In this document: one piece after another, positions 7,922-15,632 of the stretch
How positions within the stretch are numbered: position 1 is the first letter of the stretch
Layout: the number at the start of each line of letters is the position of its first letter
From: Halobacillus andaensis
GTDB lineage: Bacteria; Bacillota; Bacilli; Bacillales; Halobacillaceae
DNA length: 64,000 nucleotides
Reading direction: 5' to 3'
Assembly: GCF_014636475.1 (NCBI RefSeq)
Contig: NZ_BMEL01000004.1
Span: 1 to 64,000 of the forward strand
Made by a program: the position numbers and the translations under genes
The notes under the pieces: model-generated
Told to the model about the DNA's origin: nothing
Databases searched by the model: none
The model's input: only the letters and a program-made list of their open reading frames with translations

Positions 7922-9286
7922 ATGTTAAAAAAGTTAAGTGTGATTACAATTAGTGCAGGTTTGATTTTTGGTGCAGGAGGGGGATACGTACAGCAGGTTG
8001 ATGCCCAAAAGCCGGATGGGGCTGATAAAGGAAAGCCTGACCATGCAGGTAACCAAAAAGTTGAAAATGTTATTTACATGATTCCTGATGGTTTTAATGC
8101 AGACTATGCGACTAACTACCGCTGGTACAAAGGAGAAGATGCTGTTTGGGATGAGCATTTAAAAGGGCTGCATCGAACGGATTCTGAGGATTCTAGAGTA
8201 ACGGACTCCGCGGCTGCCGGAACTGCGATGGCTTCAGGTGTAAAAACGAACAATGGTTCGGTAGGGTTAGATGAAGAAGGAAATGAAGTAGAAACGATCC
8301 TTGAATCCTCTAGTGAGAAAGGAAAATCTACTGGTCTAGTAGCCACATCAACGATTACTCATGCCACACCGGCTGTATTTGCCTCCCACGTGGAATCACG
8401 TGATAATGAGCCTGAGATTGCCAGGCAAATGCTCGCTAACGAGGTAGATGTGATGCTGGGTGGAGGTAAAGATTTCTTCCTGCCGGAGTCTGATGGGGGA
8501 GAACAAGATGAGAATCTATTAGAGCAAGCGGAAGAAGCAGGATATACAAATGTGGAAACTCGTGATGACTTAATGGAAGCTGATGATATTGATGTAGAAG
8601 AAGGAGAGAAACTGCTTGGTTTATTTGCAGATGGTCCTTTAACTCCTGAAATGGAGCGTGAAGGTACAGAACAGCCTAGTCTATCAGACATGACGGAACG
8701 TTCGATTGATGTTCTTGAGCAGGACAAAGATGGATTTTTCTTAATGGTTGAAGGCAGCCAAATTGACTGGGCTGGGCATGATAACGATCCAACCTGGGCA
8801 ATGAAAGATACAGAAGCTTTTGAACAAGCTGTAGAAAAAGCTATTGAATTTGCTGAAGAAGATGGAAATACGCTTGTCGTTGTAGCTGGTGACCATGAAA
8901 CTGGTGGAATGACCGTTGGATCGAATGGTGAGTATGATACGAAGCCGGAGCTCGTCAAAGATGTGACAGCCACTGGTGCAGCGATGGCTGATGAATTAAA
9001 TGAAGACCGTTCCAACGTGGAAGAAGTAGTAGAGAGCCATACACCATTTGACCTGACAGAAGAAGATGTGGAAGAAATCCAGGAGGCTGAAGATCCAAAA
9101 ATGGCAATTAACCATTTTGTCAGCGATGAAGCCTTAGTCGGCTGGACGAGCGATGGCCACACTGGTGTAGACATTCCCGTTTATGCCTACGGCCCGCAGT
9201 CGGATTCTTTCAGCGGCTTGATTGATAACACAGACCTTCCTAAACTTATGGCAGAAGCCATGAAAGTAAATTTGGGAGACAAATAA
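7922..9286 (+). CDS. phoA: secreted alkaline phosphatase
   Basis: 454 residues, normal for the PhoA/PhoB family. A signal peptide (residues 1-29, cut after a VDA-Q-type site) directs it outside the cell. The nucleophile lies in VTDSAAAGT (Ser96). Metal sites are visible at D56 (MIPDGFN), in QIDWAGHDND, in GDHETGG, and in a C-terminal HTG. It releases inorganic phosphate from phosphomonoesters under phosphate starvation. The protein is strongly acidic, as in halophiles. RBS GGGAGGAG. The PhoP-like box upstream predicts PhoPR control. Two strong hairpins close the gene. Confidence 0.93.
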   Translation: MLKKLSVITISAGLIFGAGGGYVQQVDAQKPDGADKGKPDHAGNQKVENVIYMIPDGFNADYATNYRWYKGEDAVWDEHLKGLHRTDSEDSRVTDSAAAGTAMASGVKTNNGSVGLDEEGNEVETILESSSEKGKSTGLVATSTITHATPAVFASHVESRDNEPEIARQMLANEVDVMLGGGKDFFLPESDGGEQDENLLEQAEEAGYTNVETRDDLMEADDIDVEEGEKLLGLFADGPLTPEMEREGTEQPSLSDMTERSIDVLEQDKDGFFLMVEGSQIDWAGHDNDPTWAMKDTEAFEQAVEKAIEFAEEDGNTLVVVAGDHETGGMTVGSNGEYDTKPELVKDVTATGAAMADELNEDRSNVEEVVESHTPFDLTEEDVEEIQEAEDPKMAINHFVSDEALVGWTSDGHTGVDIPVYAYGPQSDSFSGLIDNTDLPKLMAEAMKVNLGDK

Positions 9287-9332
9287 GCGAATCTTAATAA
9301 TGAACAGATTCGGTGAAGAAGTGTAATAGATA

Positions 9333-9366
9333 GAAGAAGCGGCAGCCATATGACTGCCGCTTCTTC
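9333..9366 (+). terminator. hairpin after the phosphatase gene
   Basis: GAAGAAGCGGCAG (9333-9345) and CTGCCGCTTCTTC (9354-9366), a perfect 13-bp stem with an 8-nt loop. No U-tract. Confidence 0.6.
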
Positions 9367-9396
9367 AGTAGGATGAAGATAAAAAATATAACCAAC

Positions 9397-9433
9397 AAAA
9401 AGCTGCAGCGATTGTAAATCGCTGCAGCTTTTT
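9397..9433. terminator. bidirectional terminator between convergent genes
   Basis: AAAAAGCTGCAGCGATT (9397-9413) and AATCGCTGCAGCTTTTT (9417-9433), a perfect 17-bp stem with a 3-nt loop and U-tracts in both directions. It serves the phosphatase (+) and carD (-). Confidence 0.9.
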
Positions 9434-9477
9434 AATAAAAGTTATAACACACTCACCTGATTTTTTTAATAGTAACG

Positions 9478-9939
9478 TTAACTGAAAATTTTTATTTGTT
9501 TTTCAGTGATCCCTTTAATTAATTTCAGTTCACTTATCAAAAATTCATGGGTGTTATCAAACATCTTTTTTTCGCTTGTATTTAGCGCTTTCTCTTTCCT
9601 CATACGTTTTAGATCACGTACAACTTCAGCACTTTCCTGCATTAGACCCGTTTTAATTTTGTCCGTGTTCACTTTAAATCTTTGTTTCCACGGCAGGTCT
9701 TTATCTGATTCTTCATCCTGAAAAATGTGTATGATGTGTTTTAATGCCATTATGTCAGTGATGGGACGTATACTTGAACTCAATATTTTCCCCGTCGGAA
9801 TCATGACTTGCATATTACTGATTAACATTTTGATAACATAATACTCTTGTTTTTTTCCTGAGATTTCCTTATCTTCTATGGCTTTAATAGTACCTACTCC
9901 GTGCATTGGATAAACAATGTTATCGCCAATTTTGAACAA
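9478..9939 (-). CDS. CarD/CdnL-family transcriptional regulator (YdeB-like)
   Basis: 153 residues from the TTG at 9939. The N-terminal FKIGDNIVYPMHGVGTIKAI segment is the CarD/TRCF RNA-polymerase-interacting (Tudor-like) domain. The C-terminal half is helical and basic, as expected for the DNA-backbone-binding part. CarD proteins bind the beta subunit and stabilise open complexes (family knowledge). An in-frame ATG at 9954 overlaps the RBS GGAGGTGG, so the real start is the TTG six codons later, giving the family's usual MFKIGD beginning. Monocistronic. Confidence 0.88.
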   Translation of the reverse strand: MFKIGDNIVYPMHGVGTIKAIEDKEISGKKQEYYVIKMLISNMQVMIPTGKILSSSIRPITDIMALKHIIHIFQDEESDKDLPWKQRFKVNTDKIKTGLMQESAEVVRDLKRMRKEKALNTSEKKMFDNTHEFLISELKLIKGITEKQIKIFS

Positions 9940-9954
9940 AAAATCCACCTCCAT

Positions 9955-10307
9955 ATGTGGTTACCTTATTAAGCTTAACATACATATGGTTTTTAATAAA
10001 ATTTTATAATAACATATTTCAATATTAACGATCAACTATTTTTTCTTGAAACTAGATTGAATAAACACATTTGGAAGCGTGTCGGGTAAAGTATTTTTCT
10101 TTAAGGTCTAAGGGAAAAAGAGGAATTTATTTATTTGGCGGTTTCTCTATTTTCCACTTTATAATCATTGAGGCAGTTATTTTTACTCAGGAAAGTAATT
10201 TTATATTTGTGATAATAATGATTGAGTCTGCTTCTTTAATTTGAAATAATTGGTATTAAAATAGAGGGTAGTTTAATTGAAACGAGCAGCAGTTAAGGAG
10301 GATAGAT
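9955..10307. other. intergenic region, nothing identified
   Basis: AT-rich sequence between the divergent carD-like gene and the 10308 gene. It should hold both promoters, but I cannot point to a convincing -35/-10 pair and see no gene remnant. Confidence 0.4.
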
Positions 10308-10628
10308 ATGATGGATTATGTTTGGCTTAATATTGGAAGCTTTGTTCTAGGAATAATAGCTTGGACAACTCCTCTTCTTAGTCTAACGTCAGATAAAAAG
10401 AAAAGGAATAAAAAATGGGTTAGGATGTCTTTTATCAGCTTTAGTGCATGCAGTATTTCACTATGTTTTCAGATTTTTTATATTTACCATAAAGTAGTTA
10501 TTGAGGATTGGTGGGCGTTAATAGATACAATGTATGCTGTTGCGATTGCTTCCGCCACTCTTCTTGTCGTTACTATTATTTTAAATGCGATAACTCTAAA
10601 TGCATCTCGCGGAATAACTACAGATTAG
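10308..10628 (+). CDS. small integral membrane protein, unknown
   Basis: 106 residues with three hydrophobic segments (about 7-25, 40-60, 73-97) separated by a basic loop (KKKRNKKWVR). The RBS AAGGAGG is well placed. No family recognised. It is followed by two further tiny membrane-protein genes on the same strand, so the three may be co-transcribed. Confidence 0.65.
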   Translation: MMDYVWLNIGSFVLGIIAWTTPLLSLTSDKKKRNKKWVRMSFISFSACSISLCFQIFYIYHKVVIEDWWALIDTMYAVAIASATLLVVTIILNAITLNASRGITTD

Positions 10629-10768
10629 GTGTTAATCCTTCTATTTCTTGATGAATTTTTTTATCTAAAATTTTGAAAAGGTAAGTAACATTTAAATGAA
10701 GCATGTGTTTCCAGCTGCATCTCAGTGTTATTATAAAGGGCAGAAGAAATTTAAAAGGGGGGTTCTAA

Positions 10769-10936
10769 ATGAGTTCTACTAAAATTATGTTACTAGGTAT
10801 TGCACTAATGCTTGTGGCGTTATACATACCTGAGGCTGTTTTTAGATCAGGCGGTTTTGAGATTTATCTATTAGGTTTAGGCTTTATTGTAGTCATTATC
10901 GGCTTATTTAAAGTAGATAAGAAGCAAAATTCATAG
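10769..10936 (+). CDS. two-helix membrane micro-protein
   Basis: 55 residues from an ATG behind AAAAGGGGGG. Two hydrophobic stretches (MLLGIALMLVALYI and YLLGLGFIVVIIGLF) with a basic C-terminus (KVDKKQNS). Not recognised. Confidence 0.6.
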   Translation: MSSTKIMLLGIALMLVALYIPEAVFRSGGFEIYLLGLGFIVVIIGLFKVDKKQNS

Positions 10937-10997
10937 GGACCATCATGAAAGTAGAATCTTATCTGACGCAGGATGGTAAGAATGGAGGGAGAAGTGA

Positions 10998-11144
10998 ATG
11001 GAAAATAAACATTTCTTGATCATAACTCTAATCTTAGCGGTTCATTGCCTCATTCTAGGTTTCTTAGTTTTTCAAATAAGCATATTAAATGACTTATTAG
11101 AAGATATATCCATTACGCTCAAATACATAAATAGAAATGTTTAA
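10998..11144 (+). CDS. single-helix membrane micro-protein
   Basis: 48 residues behind GGAGGGAGAAGTG. One long hydrophobic segment (FLIITLILAVHCLILGFLVF), then an amphipathic tail. Not recognised. It stops 11 nt before hairpin copy 6. Confidence 0.55.
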   Translation: MENKHFLIITLILAVHCLILGFLVFQISILNDLLEDISITLKYINRNV

Positions 11145-11155
11145 TAGGCATATGT

Positions 11156-11211
11156 CGGTACCTGCCCCCCCCGCTCTGCTAAAGCGGTAACGGACTGGGG
11201 GTCAGGCACCG
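11156..11211 (+). repeat. dispersed hairpin repeat, copy 6
   Basis: GGTACCTGCCCCCCCC ... CTGGGGGTCAGGCACC. It sits between two convergent genes and could also act as terminator for the minus-strand DMT gene. Confidence 0.8.
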
Positions 11212-11230
11212 ATATTTAGATGACTATATT

Positions 11231-12109
11231 TTATTGAGGATGGGGAGGCTTCTTCACGCTAAGTACGATAACCGTAACTAGAATGAGTACCATTCCAAGA
11301 AGTTGAATGAGGGTCAAATGATCCCCGATAAGCAGAAGGCCAAATAATGAAGCTGTTACCGGCTCAACCATAGCGACCATTGAAGCAGTAGTCGGGGCCG
11401 TCCACTGAATGCCAATCACATAAAATATAAACGAGATCCCAGCCCCCAGGATCCCCAATAAAAGAAACCAGCCTATGTCGTTTGACGTCACCACACTAGC
11501 GGCTTCATCAATATCAGCAATAAGAAAAAGGATGAGACAAAATGAAAAGAACGCGATGGTTAAGGTGGTCTGTGGCTTGCCGATGGAAGAGGCGATTTTA
11601 AATCCGAATATAAATAATGCATAGGAAAGACCCGCAGCAAGCCCGGAGGCCACCCCTAGTAAACCCACTGATATCGAATCGGTATTGTAGGCACCTGTTA
11701 GCATGATAATTCCCATAAGTACACCCACTATGCATCCCCATTTAAACCAAGTTGAACGTTCTATTCGTAATAAAAAAGAGATGACAAGGACGAACACCGG
11801 TGCCGTGTACATTAAAGTAGCGGCAACAGCTACGCTTGAGGCTTGGATCGTGAGAAAATAAAAAGTGAAATTTCCAGCCACACCAACACCAGCCAATAAG
11901 GACCAAATGAATAAACGAGTAGAGGAGGTCCAATTTTGTTTAAAGCGTAAAAGAAACCATGCCAAAAAACATACAAAGCCAACAGCCCCTCGATAAAGGG
12001 AAATCACAATTGGATCCCAGCCCTTGTTCATTAAAATATCCGCAATTCCCCCACTAACGCCCCAGCATATAGCTGCAAGAATAACTAAGGTTACACCTAC
12101 CGATCTCAT
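11231..12109 (-). CDS. EamA/DMT-family transporter (paralogue 1)
   Basis: 292 residues with ten predicted membrane helices in two EamA halves, the normal DMT architecture (for example ICWGVSGGIADIL and MVEPVTASLFGLLLIGD). It probably exports a small metabolite; the substrate is not predictable. A longer frame begins at 12145, but AGGAGGC lies 9 nt before the ATG at 12109, and the paralogue at 50558 starts at the same aligned position. The two proteins are near-identical over long stretches (GGIADILM, KGWDPIVIS, TTLTIAFFSFCLIL). Confidence 0.85.
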   Translation of the reverse strand: MRSVGVTLVILAAICWGVSGGIADILMNKGWDPIVISLYRGAVGFVCFLAWFLLRFKQNWTSSTRLFIWSLLAGVGVAGNFTFYFLTIQASSVAVAATLMYTAPVFVLVISFLLRIERSTWFKWGCIVGVLMGIIMLTGAYNTDSISVGLLGVASGLAAGLSYALFIFGFKIASSIGKPQTTLTIAFFSFCLILFLIADIDEAASVVTSNDIGWFLLLGILGAGISFIFYVIGIQWTAPTTASMVAMVEPVTASLFGLLLIGDHLTLIQLLGMVLILVTVIVLSVKKPPHPQ

Positions 12110-12369
12110 CGTTTGTATGCCTCCTAAAAACAAGTAATGGTACAACTTTTAATAGAAACCTAAAGCGGGCTTAAAATTAAGGGCCAAACCACCCTCTTTA
12201 CGTTCCTATTCAAACCTATGTTTTTTAGAAGGCATAAATGGTAATTCCTTTACTTTATTCTGTATTCCCTTAAGGGTGTATCTAGTCTTTACTGAAACTT
12301 TGATGTATTCCAGAAAACGATATAGTTACTAGCAACTTAATAAATGTGCCGATGGTAAGTGTTAAAAAA

Positions 12370-12391
12370 GGACTGGGGGTCAGGCGCCGAC
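12370..12391 (+). repeat. half copy of the dispersed hairpin repeat (copy 7)
   Basis: Only the right arm (GACTGGGGGTCAGGCGCCGA) is present. It lies about 30 nt upstream of a degraded gene. Confidence 0.6.
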
Positions 12392-12421
12392 CTTTGTTTT
12401 ACCCCTGATATTCCTAAAGTT

Positions 12422-12790
12422 CTTCCTTATCATCCTTCCAAAATAAAAGTGGATGTGGGAAGCATATGTGGAGGGAAAGATAACTCTTTGACCTTTATAG
12501 GTTAAGACAAAGGAAAGACTACTTTTAGTGCTGTAAAGATCAAAATGCATTTGATTTTACAGAAGAAAGTGTAAAGATAAACGAGAACCTTAAGGGCAAA
12601 TATGGAGAGATAAGAATAAAATTCCAAGATATAAAAATGGGAAAAAGATGAGATTTACTACGAATTTATTACTTATGAAGATAGCGTGTCTAAAGAAGAA
12701 TTATTCAATGTTGCAGATCATTTTTACTTAACCGAATATCTTTTCGTCCCAAGACTATTAAACGGGCTGGGGCGATGGCTGCATCATTTC
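12422..12790 (+). pseudogene. degraded lipoprotein gene, DUF4367-like
   Basis: At least three frames carry consecutive protein-like segments: LPYHPSKIKVDVGS and KDNSLTFIG-stop, then AFDFTEESVKINENLKGKYG, then KWEKDEIYYEFITYEDS and VSKEELFNVADHF. The last resembles the end of DUF4367 domains. Several frameshifts and stops show the gene is dead. From 12860 to 12954 another scrap (GVTYRFKTGYVLTGT-stop) follows. The upstream part 12146-12369 holds the conserved 5' flank of the DMT gene. Confidence 0.5.
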
Positions 12791-12987
12791 AACATTTTTC
12801 TTAAGTTATGCATTCACTTTCATGCTGTTTTAAGATATGTTTTGAAAACGTGTCTTCTTTAAATGGGGGCCGAAGTCGATTAAAAGGTAAAGGAATAAAC
12901 CTAAGTGGAGTGACATATCGTTTTAAAACGGGTTACGTTCTGACAGGAACATAATTTTCATTTGTATGACTTTTTTGAAAAATAGGC

Positions 12988-13016
12988 TTTACTTTAAGGT
13001 GGAGTTCGTATATAAT
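12988..13016 (+). promoter_or_regulatory. sigma-A promoter of the leader/micro-protein operon
   Basis: TTTACT (12988-12993), a 17-nt spacer and a perfect TATAAT (13011-13016). Transcription should start near 13023, 38 nt before the leader peptide ATG. Confidence 0.65.
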
Positions 13017-13060
13017 TTTCCAGAGTAAGAAAAAATTATCAGAAAGCGAGGTCGAAACCA

Positions 13061-13129
13061 ATGATGAAAACTTTAACTTTGAATCAAACTGTACAACTAA
13101 ATCGACCTGCGCTATTTATTAGACCCTAA
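13061..13129 (+). CDS. 22-residue leader peptide
   Basis: MMKTLTLNQTVQLNRPALFI-RP-stop, starting at tandem ATGs behind a modest GCGAGG. It lies between a good promoter and three tandem terminators and is too short for a domain. Its codons for Arg-Pro-Ala contain GACCTGCG (13104-13111), an exact complement of CGCAGGTC (13161-13168), the first arm of terminator 1. I read it as a regulatory leader whose translation state decides read-through. That role is inference. Confidence 0.5.
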   Translation: MMKTLTLNQTVQLNRPALFIRP

Positions 13130-13168
13130 AATATCTTTCTAAAAATAGGATCATAACAGCCGCAGGTC
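13104..13168 (+). promoter_or_regulatory. candidate antiterminator pairing
   Basis: GACCTGCG in the leader ORF and CGCAGGTC at 13161-13168 are perfectly complementary (8 bp). The second segment overlaps the ascending arm of terminator 1, so the two structures exclude each other. Confidence 0.5.
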
Positions 13169-13196
13169 ATGCATATTGTATTCCTGTGGCTTTTTT
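13158..13196 (+). terminator. tandem terminator 1
   Basis: AGCCGCAGG (13158-13166) pairs with CCTGTGGCT (13183-13191), with one G-U pair, followed by TTTTTGCG. Confidence 0.7.
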
Positions 13197-13224
13197 GCGT
13201 CTTCAAACGGAGAGCTTAAAGCAA

Positions 13225-13250
13225 AGCCACAGAATACCTGTGGCTTTTTT
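13225..13250 (+). terminator. tandem terminator 2
   Basis: AGCCACAG (13225-13232) and CTGTGGCT (13238-13245) with a 5-nt loop and TTTTTT. The descending arm and the following TTTTTTGCGCCTTC repeat those of terminator 1. Confidence 0.75.
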
Positions 13251-13282
13251 GCGCCTTCATAAACGAAGAGCTTTAAAAGCAG

Positions 13283-13307
13283 AGCCACAGGACACCTGTG
13301 GCTTTTT
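13283..13307 (+). terminator. tandem terminator 3
   Basis: AGCCACAGG (13283-13291), loop ACA, CCTGTGGCT (13295-13303), then TTTTT. This is the tightest of the three. Confidence 0.75.
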
Positions 13308-13318
13308 CTTATGGAATC

Positions 13319-13338
13319 AAAGAGTAATATTACTCTTT
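13319..13338. promoter_or_regulatory. 20-bp perfect palindrome, possible operator
   Basis: AAAGAGTAATATTACTCTTT lies after terminator 3. A TATAAT follows at 13350-13355, so the dyad would cover the -35 region of a second promoter for the micro-protein genes. The protein that would bind it is unknown. Confidence 0.45.
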
Positions 13339-13376
13339 TGATATAAATTTATAATAGTTTAAGGAGGTGACCAATA

Positions 13377-13514
13377 ATGACGATGCATTTCTTTATTTTT
13401 ACGATTCGCGTGACCCGGCGAAAGAAACAAAATTATTCACCGCTGCCCGGTTACCGACACAGTGCTCATGATCAATGGCTTGACCGAAAAGCAAGTGCCA
13501 AAACTATTATTTAA
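13377..13514 (+). CDS. YrzI-like micro-protein 1
   Basis: 45 residues: a short hydrophobic beta-like start (MTMHFFIFTIRV) and a long basic/polar tail. The RBS AAGGAGGTGA is nearly perfect. Size and the FFIFTI start resemble YrzI-family small proteins of Bacillus, which often occur as several copies in a row. That assignment is from memory of the pattern. It is the first of three closely spaced micro-genes under the leader at 13061. Confidence 0.55.
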   Translation: MTMHFFIFTIRVTRRKKQNYSPLPGYRHSAHDQWLDRKASAKTII

Positions 13515-13530
13515 GAAAGGGAGTGTAACG

Positions 13531-13593
13531 ATGACAGAACTATTGAGAATTGAATTTATGAATTGGTTAAATGCGGAGAAGGATTCCGCTTAG
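13531..13593 (+). CDS. 20-residue micro-protein
   Basis: MTELLRIEFMNWLNAEKDSA behind AAGGGAGTG, amphipathic. It sits 16 nt after the preceding gene and 26 nt before the next, so the same transcript. No family recognised. Translation is plausible from spacing and RBS only. Confidence 0.45.
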   Translation: MTELLRIEFMNWLNAEKDSA

Positions 13594-13619
13594 TGACAAT
13601 CACATAGGAGGAATAAACG

Positions 13620-13757
13620 ATGAGAATTAACTTTTTAATTTTTGTGATCTCATTTGAAAAAATGGCGCCGGAAGCTAGAGATCGTTCGGCTAAGCGTGCC
13701 CGATTAATCAGTGATCGCATCAACGAAAGAAAAATGAAACACCATCAAATGTATTAA
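13620..13757 (+). CDS. YrzI-like micro-protein 2
   Basis: 45 residues starting MRINFLIFVISFEK, the same hydrophobic-then-basic layout and the same length as the protein at 13377. Very basic second half (RSAKRARLISDRINERK). RBS AGGAGG. Probably a diverged tandem duplicate. A hairpin at 13804 ends the operon. Confidence 0.55.
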   Translation: MRINFLIFVISFEKMAPEARDRSAKRARLISDRINERKMKHHQMY

Positions 13758-13803
13758 GATGATCTCCGCTTTTTGGAGGAACATAGATAAATCAAAACAT
13801 CAG

Positions 13804-13842
13804 AGCTGCCATGACTCTAACTTCTACTAGAGTCTGGCAGCT
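13804..13842 (+). terminator. terminator of the micro-protein operon
   Basis: AGCTGCCA-TGACTCTA pairs with TAGAGTC-TGGCAGCT with a one-base bulge and an 8-nt loop. A-rich rather than U-rich tail, so only moderately sure. Confidence 0.55.
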
Positions 13843-13999
13843 TAAATTTAAAGTTGGAACAAAACTTGAGTTTTCATATTTTGTTGGGAATTGGAAGGAA
13901 TTGACGTTTTCTATATCGAAGTGTAACAAAGGAACTTAATATTCTATACATATGAAAAGGAATGAGTGGAATGAAACTTACAGGGAAGGAGAAGTTGAT

Positions 14000-14260
14000 A
14001 TGAATAAGGTGCTTTTTTTCTTTAGTAATTTACTTGTCATACTAGGAGTTTGTACGTTATTTGTAACCGGCATTTTGAGTAAGATCCTCCCTATGCTGGG
14101 GAGGGCTGCTTATCAGGCTGCCGCAGCAGGCAGCTATTCTCAAGAGGACTACATCGTGAACTTCACGACAATTAATATTTTTGCTTTCTTATTAATAGCC
14201 ATAGGTGCGGTATCAAGTTATTTGATTTATAAACAAGTTTTGGTAGAAACTGAAGTTTGA
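14000..14260 (+). CDS. small membrane protein, two helices
   Basis: 86 residues from the ATG at 14000, chosen because GGAAGGAG lies 8 nt before it; the frame itself opens at 13952. Helices near residues 5-27 and 59-79, with an Ala/Gly-rich loop (AAYQAAAAGSYSQ) between them. No family recognised. It ends in a KQVLVETEV tail. Confidence 0.6.
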   Translation: MNKVLFFFSNLLVILGVCTLFVTGILSKILPMLGRAAYQAAAAGSYSQEDYIVNFTTINIFAFLLIAIGAVSSYLIYKQVLVETEV

Positions 14261-14286
14261 GAACGAATCGGGGACGTTTGGTAAAT

Positions 14287-14347
14287 AAGCTTACTTACAA
14301 GGATGAACTTCCATCACATGCAGGAGTTCTTCCTTGTAAGTAAGCTG
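14287..14347. terminator. long inverted repeat between convergent genes
   Basis: GCTTACTTACAAGGA (14289-14303) is matched exactly by TCCTTGTAAGTAAGC (14331-14345), with a second inner match (GAACTTCC/GGAGTTC). No clear U-tract. Probably a bidirectional terminator between 14000-14260 and 14409-14903. Confidence 0.55.
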
Positions 14348-14408
14348 AAACTAAACGTTAACAGAGCCATTATGTAAAGCATTCTTTCCTGCATTTCAAA
14401 TCGGATGG

Positions 14409-14903
14409 TTAAAGGAATTCTACAAAGAAGGCGACCACCGCCATAAGGAAAGGAACAACAAAGCAGAGTACAACTATTAGTGCCAGTCCTTTACTTTCCT
14501 GCACCATATCCCGCCAGGCTCTTTTTGACTTGCTTGGCAGCTTTTTAAACTGTTTTTTTACGTTTATATCAGCAAGCAGCAAGTCATATTTAACCTTTTT
14601 AAAGGAAAAAGTCCCTTTTCTTCTGTATCGCTGCGTACCTTTGCTAGTCAAAAAAGCAAGTAATCCAAAAATAGCTGCATTGCCTGAAAATAGAATCCAA
14701 GCCCCTTTTAACCCCTTACTATCTATGTACAACATTGCAACCATAAAAGCACTAACTGCACATCCCGTGATGATACTATATACCAATCTCGCTGCAGACA
14801 GACGAGTCCCCCTCTTTACTAAAGTTCTTGAAACCTTTAGAGCTAAATAAACAGAAAGAATCAACGCGGATATAAGCAAAACAAAGAAAATAATCTGTGA
14901 CAT
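14409..14903 (-). CDS. four-helix membrane protein, unknown
   Basis: 164 residues from the ATG at 14903, which has GGAGGAAG 3 nt upstream; the longer frame from 14948 lacks an RBS. Four hydrophobic segments separated by basic loops (TQRYRRKG, KKVKYD, LPSKSKRAW). A relic of a paralogue's last 19 codons survives at 7419-7498. Not recognised as a named family. Confidence 0.6.
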   Translation of the reverse strand: MSQIIFFVLLISALILSVYLALKVSRTLVKRGTRLSAARLVYSIITGCAVSAFMVAMLYIDSKGLKGAWILFSGNAAIFGLLAFLTSKGTQRYRRKGTFSFKKVKYDLLLADINVKKQFKKLPSKSKRAWRDMVQESKGLALIVVLCFVVPFLMAVVAFFVEFL

Positions 14904-14978
14904 AACTTCCTCCATTGAATAAAAAATACTATTTTTCTTGGGGTCCATCTTATCATAAGTGCTATAGAGGAGGTAACA

Positions 14979-15071
14979 ATGATGGGTTTTTCGGTCGGAT
15001 TGGGAACAGGTCCAGGGGAAAAATCGAAAGGGATGGGTATCGCTTACTTAACGAACGGAGCAGTAGAATAG
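14979..15071 (+). CDS. 30-residue peptide
   Basis: MMGFSVGLGTGPGEKSKGMG then IAYLTNGAVE-stop, behind GAGGAGG with ideal spacing. It is Gly-rich and non-membrane. It may be a real micro-protein or a truncated gene. Divergent from the gene at 14409. Confidence 0.35.
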   Translation: MMGFSVGLGTGPGEKSKGMGIAYLTNGAVE

Positions 15072-15131
15072 AAGACTCAATGTTACAGTTTAATTATCTT
15101 GCAAAAGTGATATCGGAGGGAGCGGTCAAGA

Positions 15132-15296
15132 ATGTTCAGGAAATGGATTAGACCTATTCTAAGAGCAGTTCCATTAGGAATTGGTATAGCAACAATTGTT
15201 TTGGTTATTCAAGGGTCTATAGAAGGAAGCGGCCCAATCACCTTTTTATCAATTGGAATGATTTGCTTAGCCATTTTACATTATGAAGAAAAGTAA
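15132..15296 (+). CDS. two-helix membrane micro-protein
   Basis: 54 residues behind CGGAGGGAG. Basic start (MFRKWIRPILR) followed by two hydrophobic segments. Not recognised. Probably in one transcript with its neighbours. Confidence 0.55.
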   Translation: MFRKWIRPILRAVPLGIGIATIVLVIQGSIEGSGPITFLSIGMICLAILHYEEK

Positions 15297-15323
15297 TAGC
15301 TGATATAGATAAGGGGAGAAAAG

Positions 15324-15584
15324 ATGAAAGGATTCACTTGGGGTTTACTGCTTATTTATTTGGCTGTTAATGTTACTTTGCTTTGGATATCAAATTCATC
15401 GTATTTATTTTCCCAGTCGGGTGTATCCATTTAATTATTATTCACTGTGTCAGGTTTTTTAATTTATAAACAAGTTAAAGAAAATCGAATTCTGAAGAAA
15501 CTAGTAGTGTATTCAACTTCCTTTATGGTGTTTTTGCTTATCGTAACAGGTTTAATACATATCGCGGTAACTTCTATGCCATAA
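15324..15584 (+). pseudogene. small membrane protein gene with an in-frame stop
   Basis: ATG behind AAGGGGAGAA. After 36 codons (ending SQSGVSI) a TAA at 15432-15434 interrupts, but the same frame continues for 49 more membrane-protein-like codons (LLFTVSGFLIYKQVKENRIL, then STSFMVFLLIVTGLIHIAV) to a TAA at 15582. A single nonsense change of a CAA, AAA, GAA or TA(T/C) codon would explain it. The intact form would be 86 residues with three helices. Confidence 0.55.
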
Positions 15585-15632
15585 TTGTTGTTGAGCGGCG
15601 GACTTTTGGTTATCGAGTCTTACAAAAAATAT

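Noticed and set aside
8359-9174. 271-codon minus-strand open frame
   Set aside because: It lies entirely antisense to alkaline phosphatase, is Ser-rich in the way mirror frames of acidic proteins are, and has no RBS.
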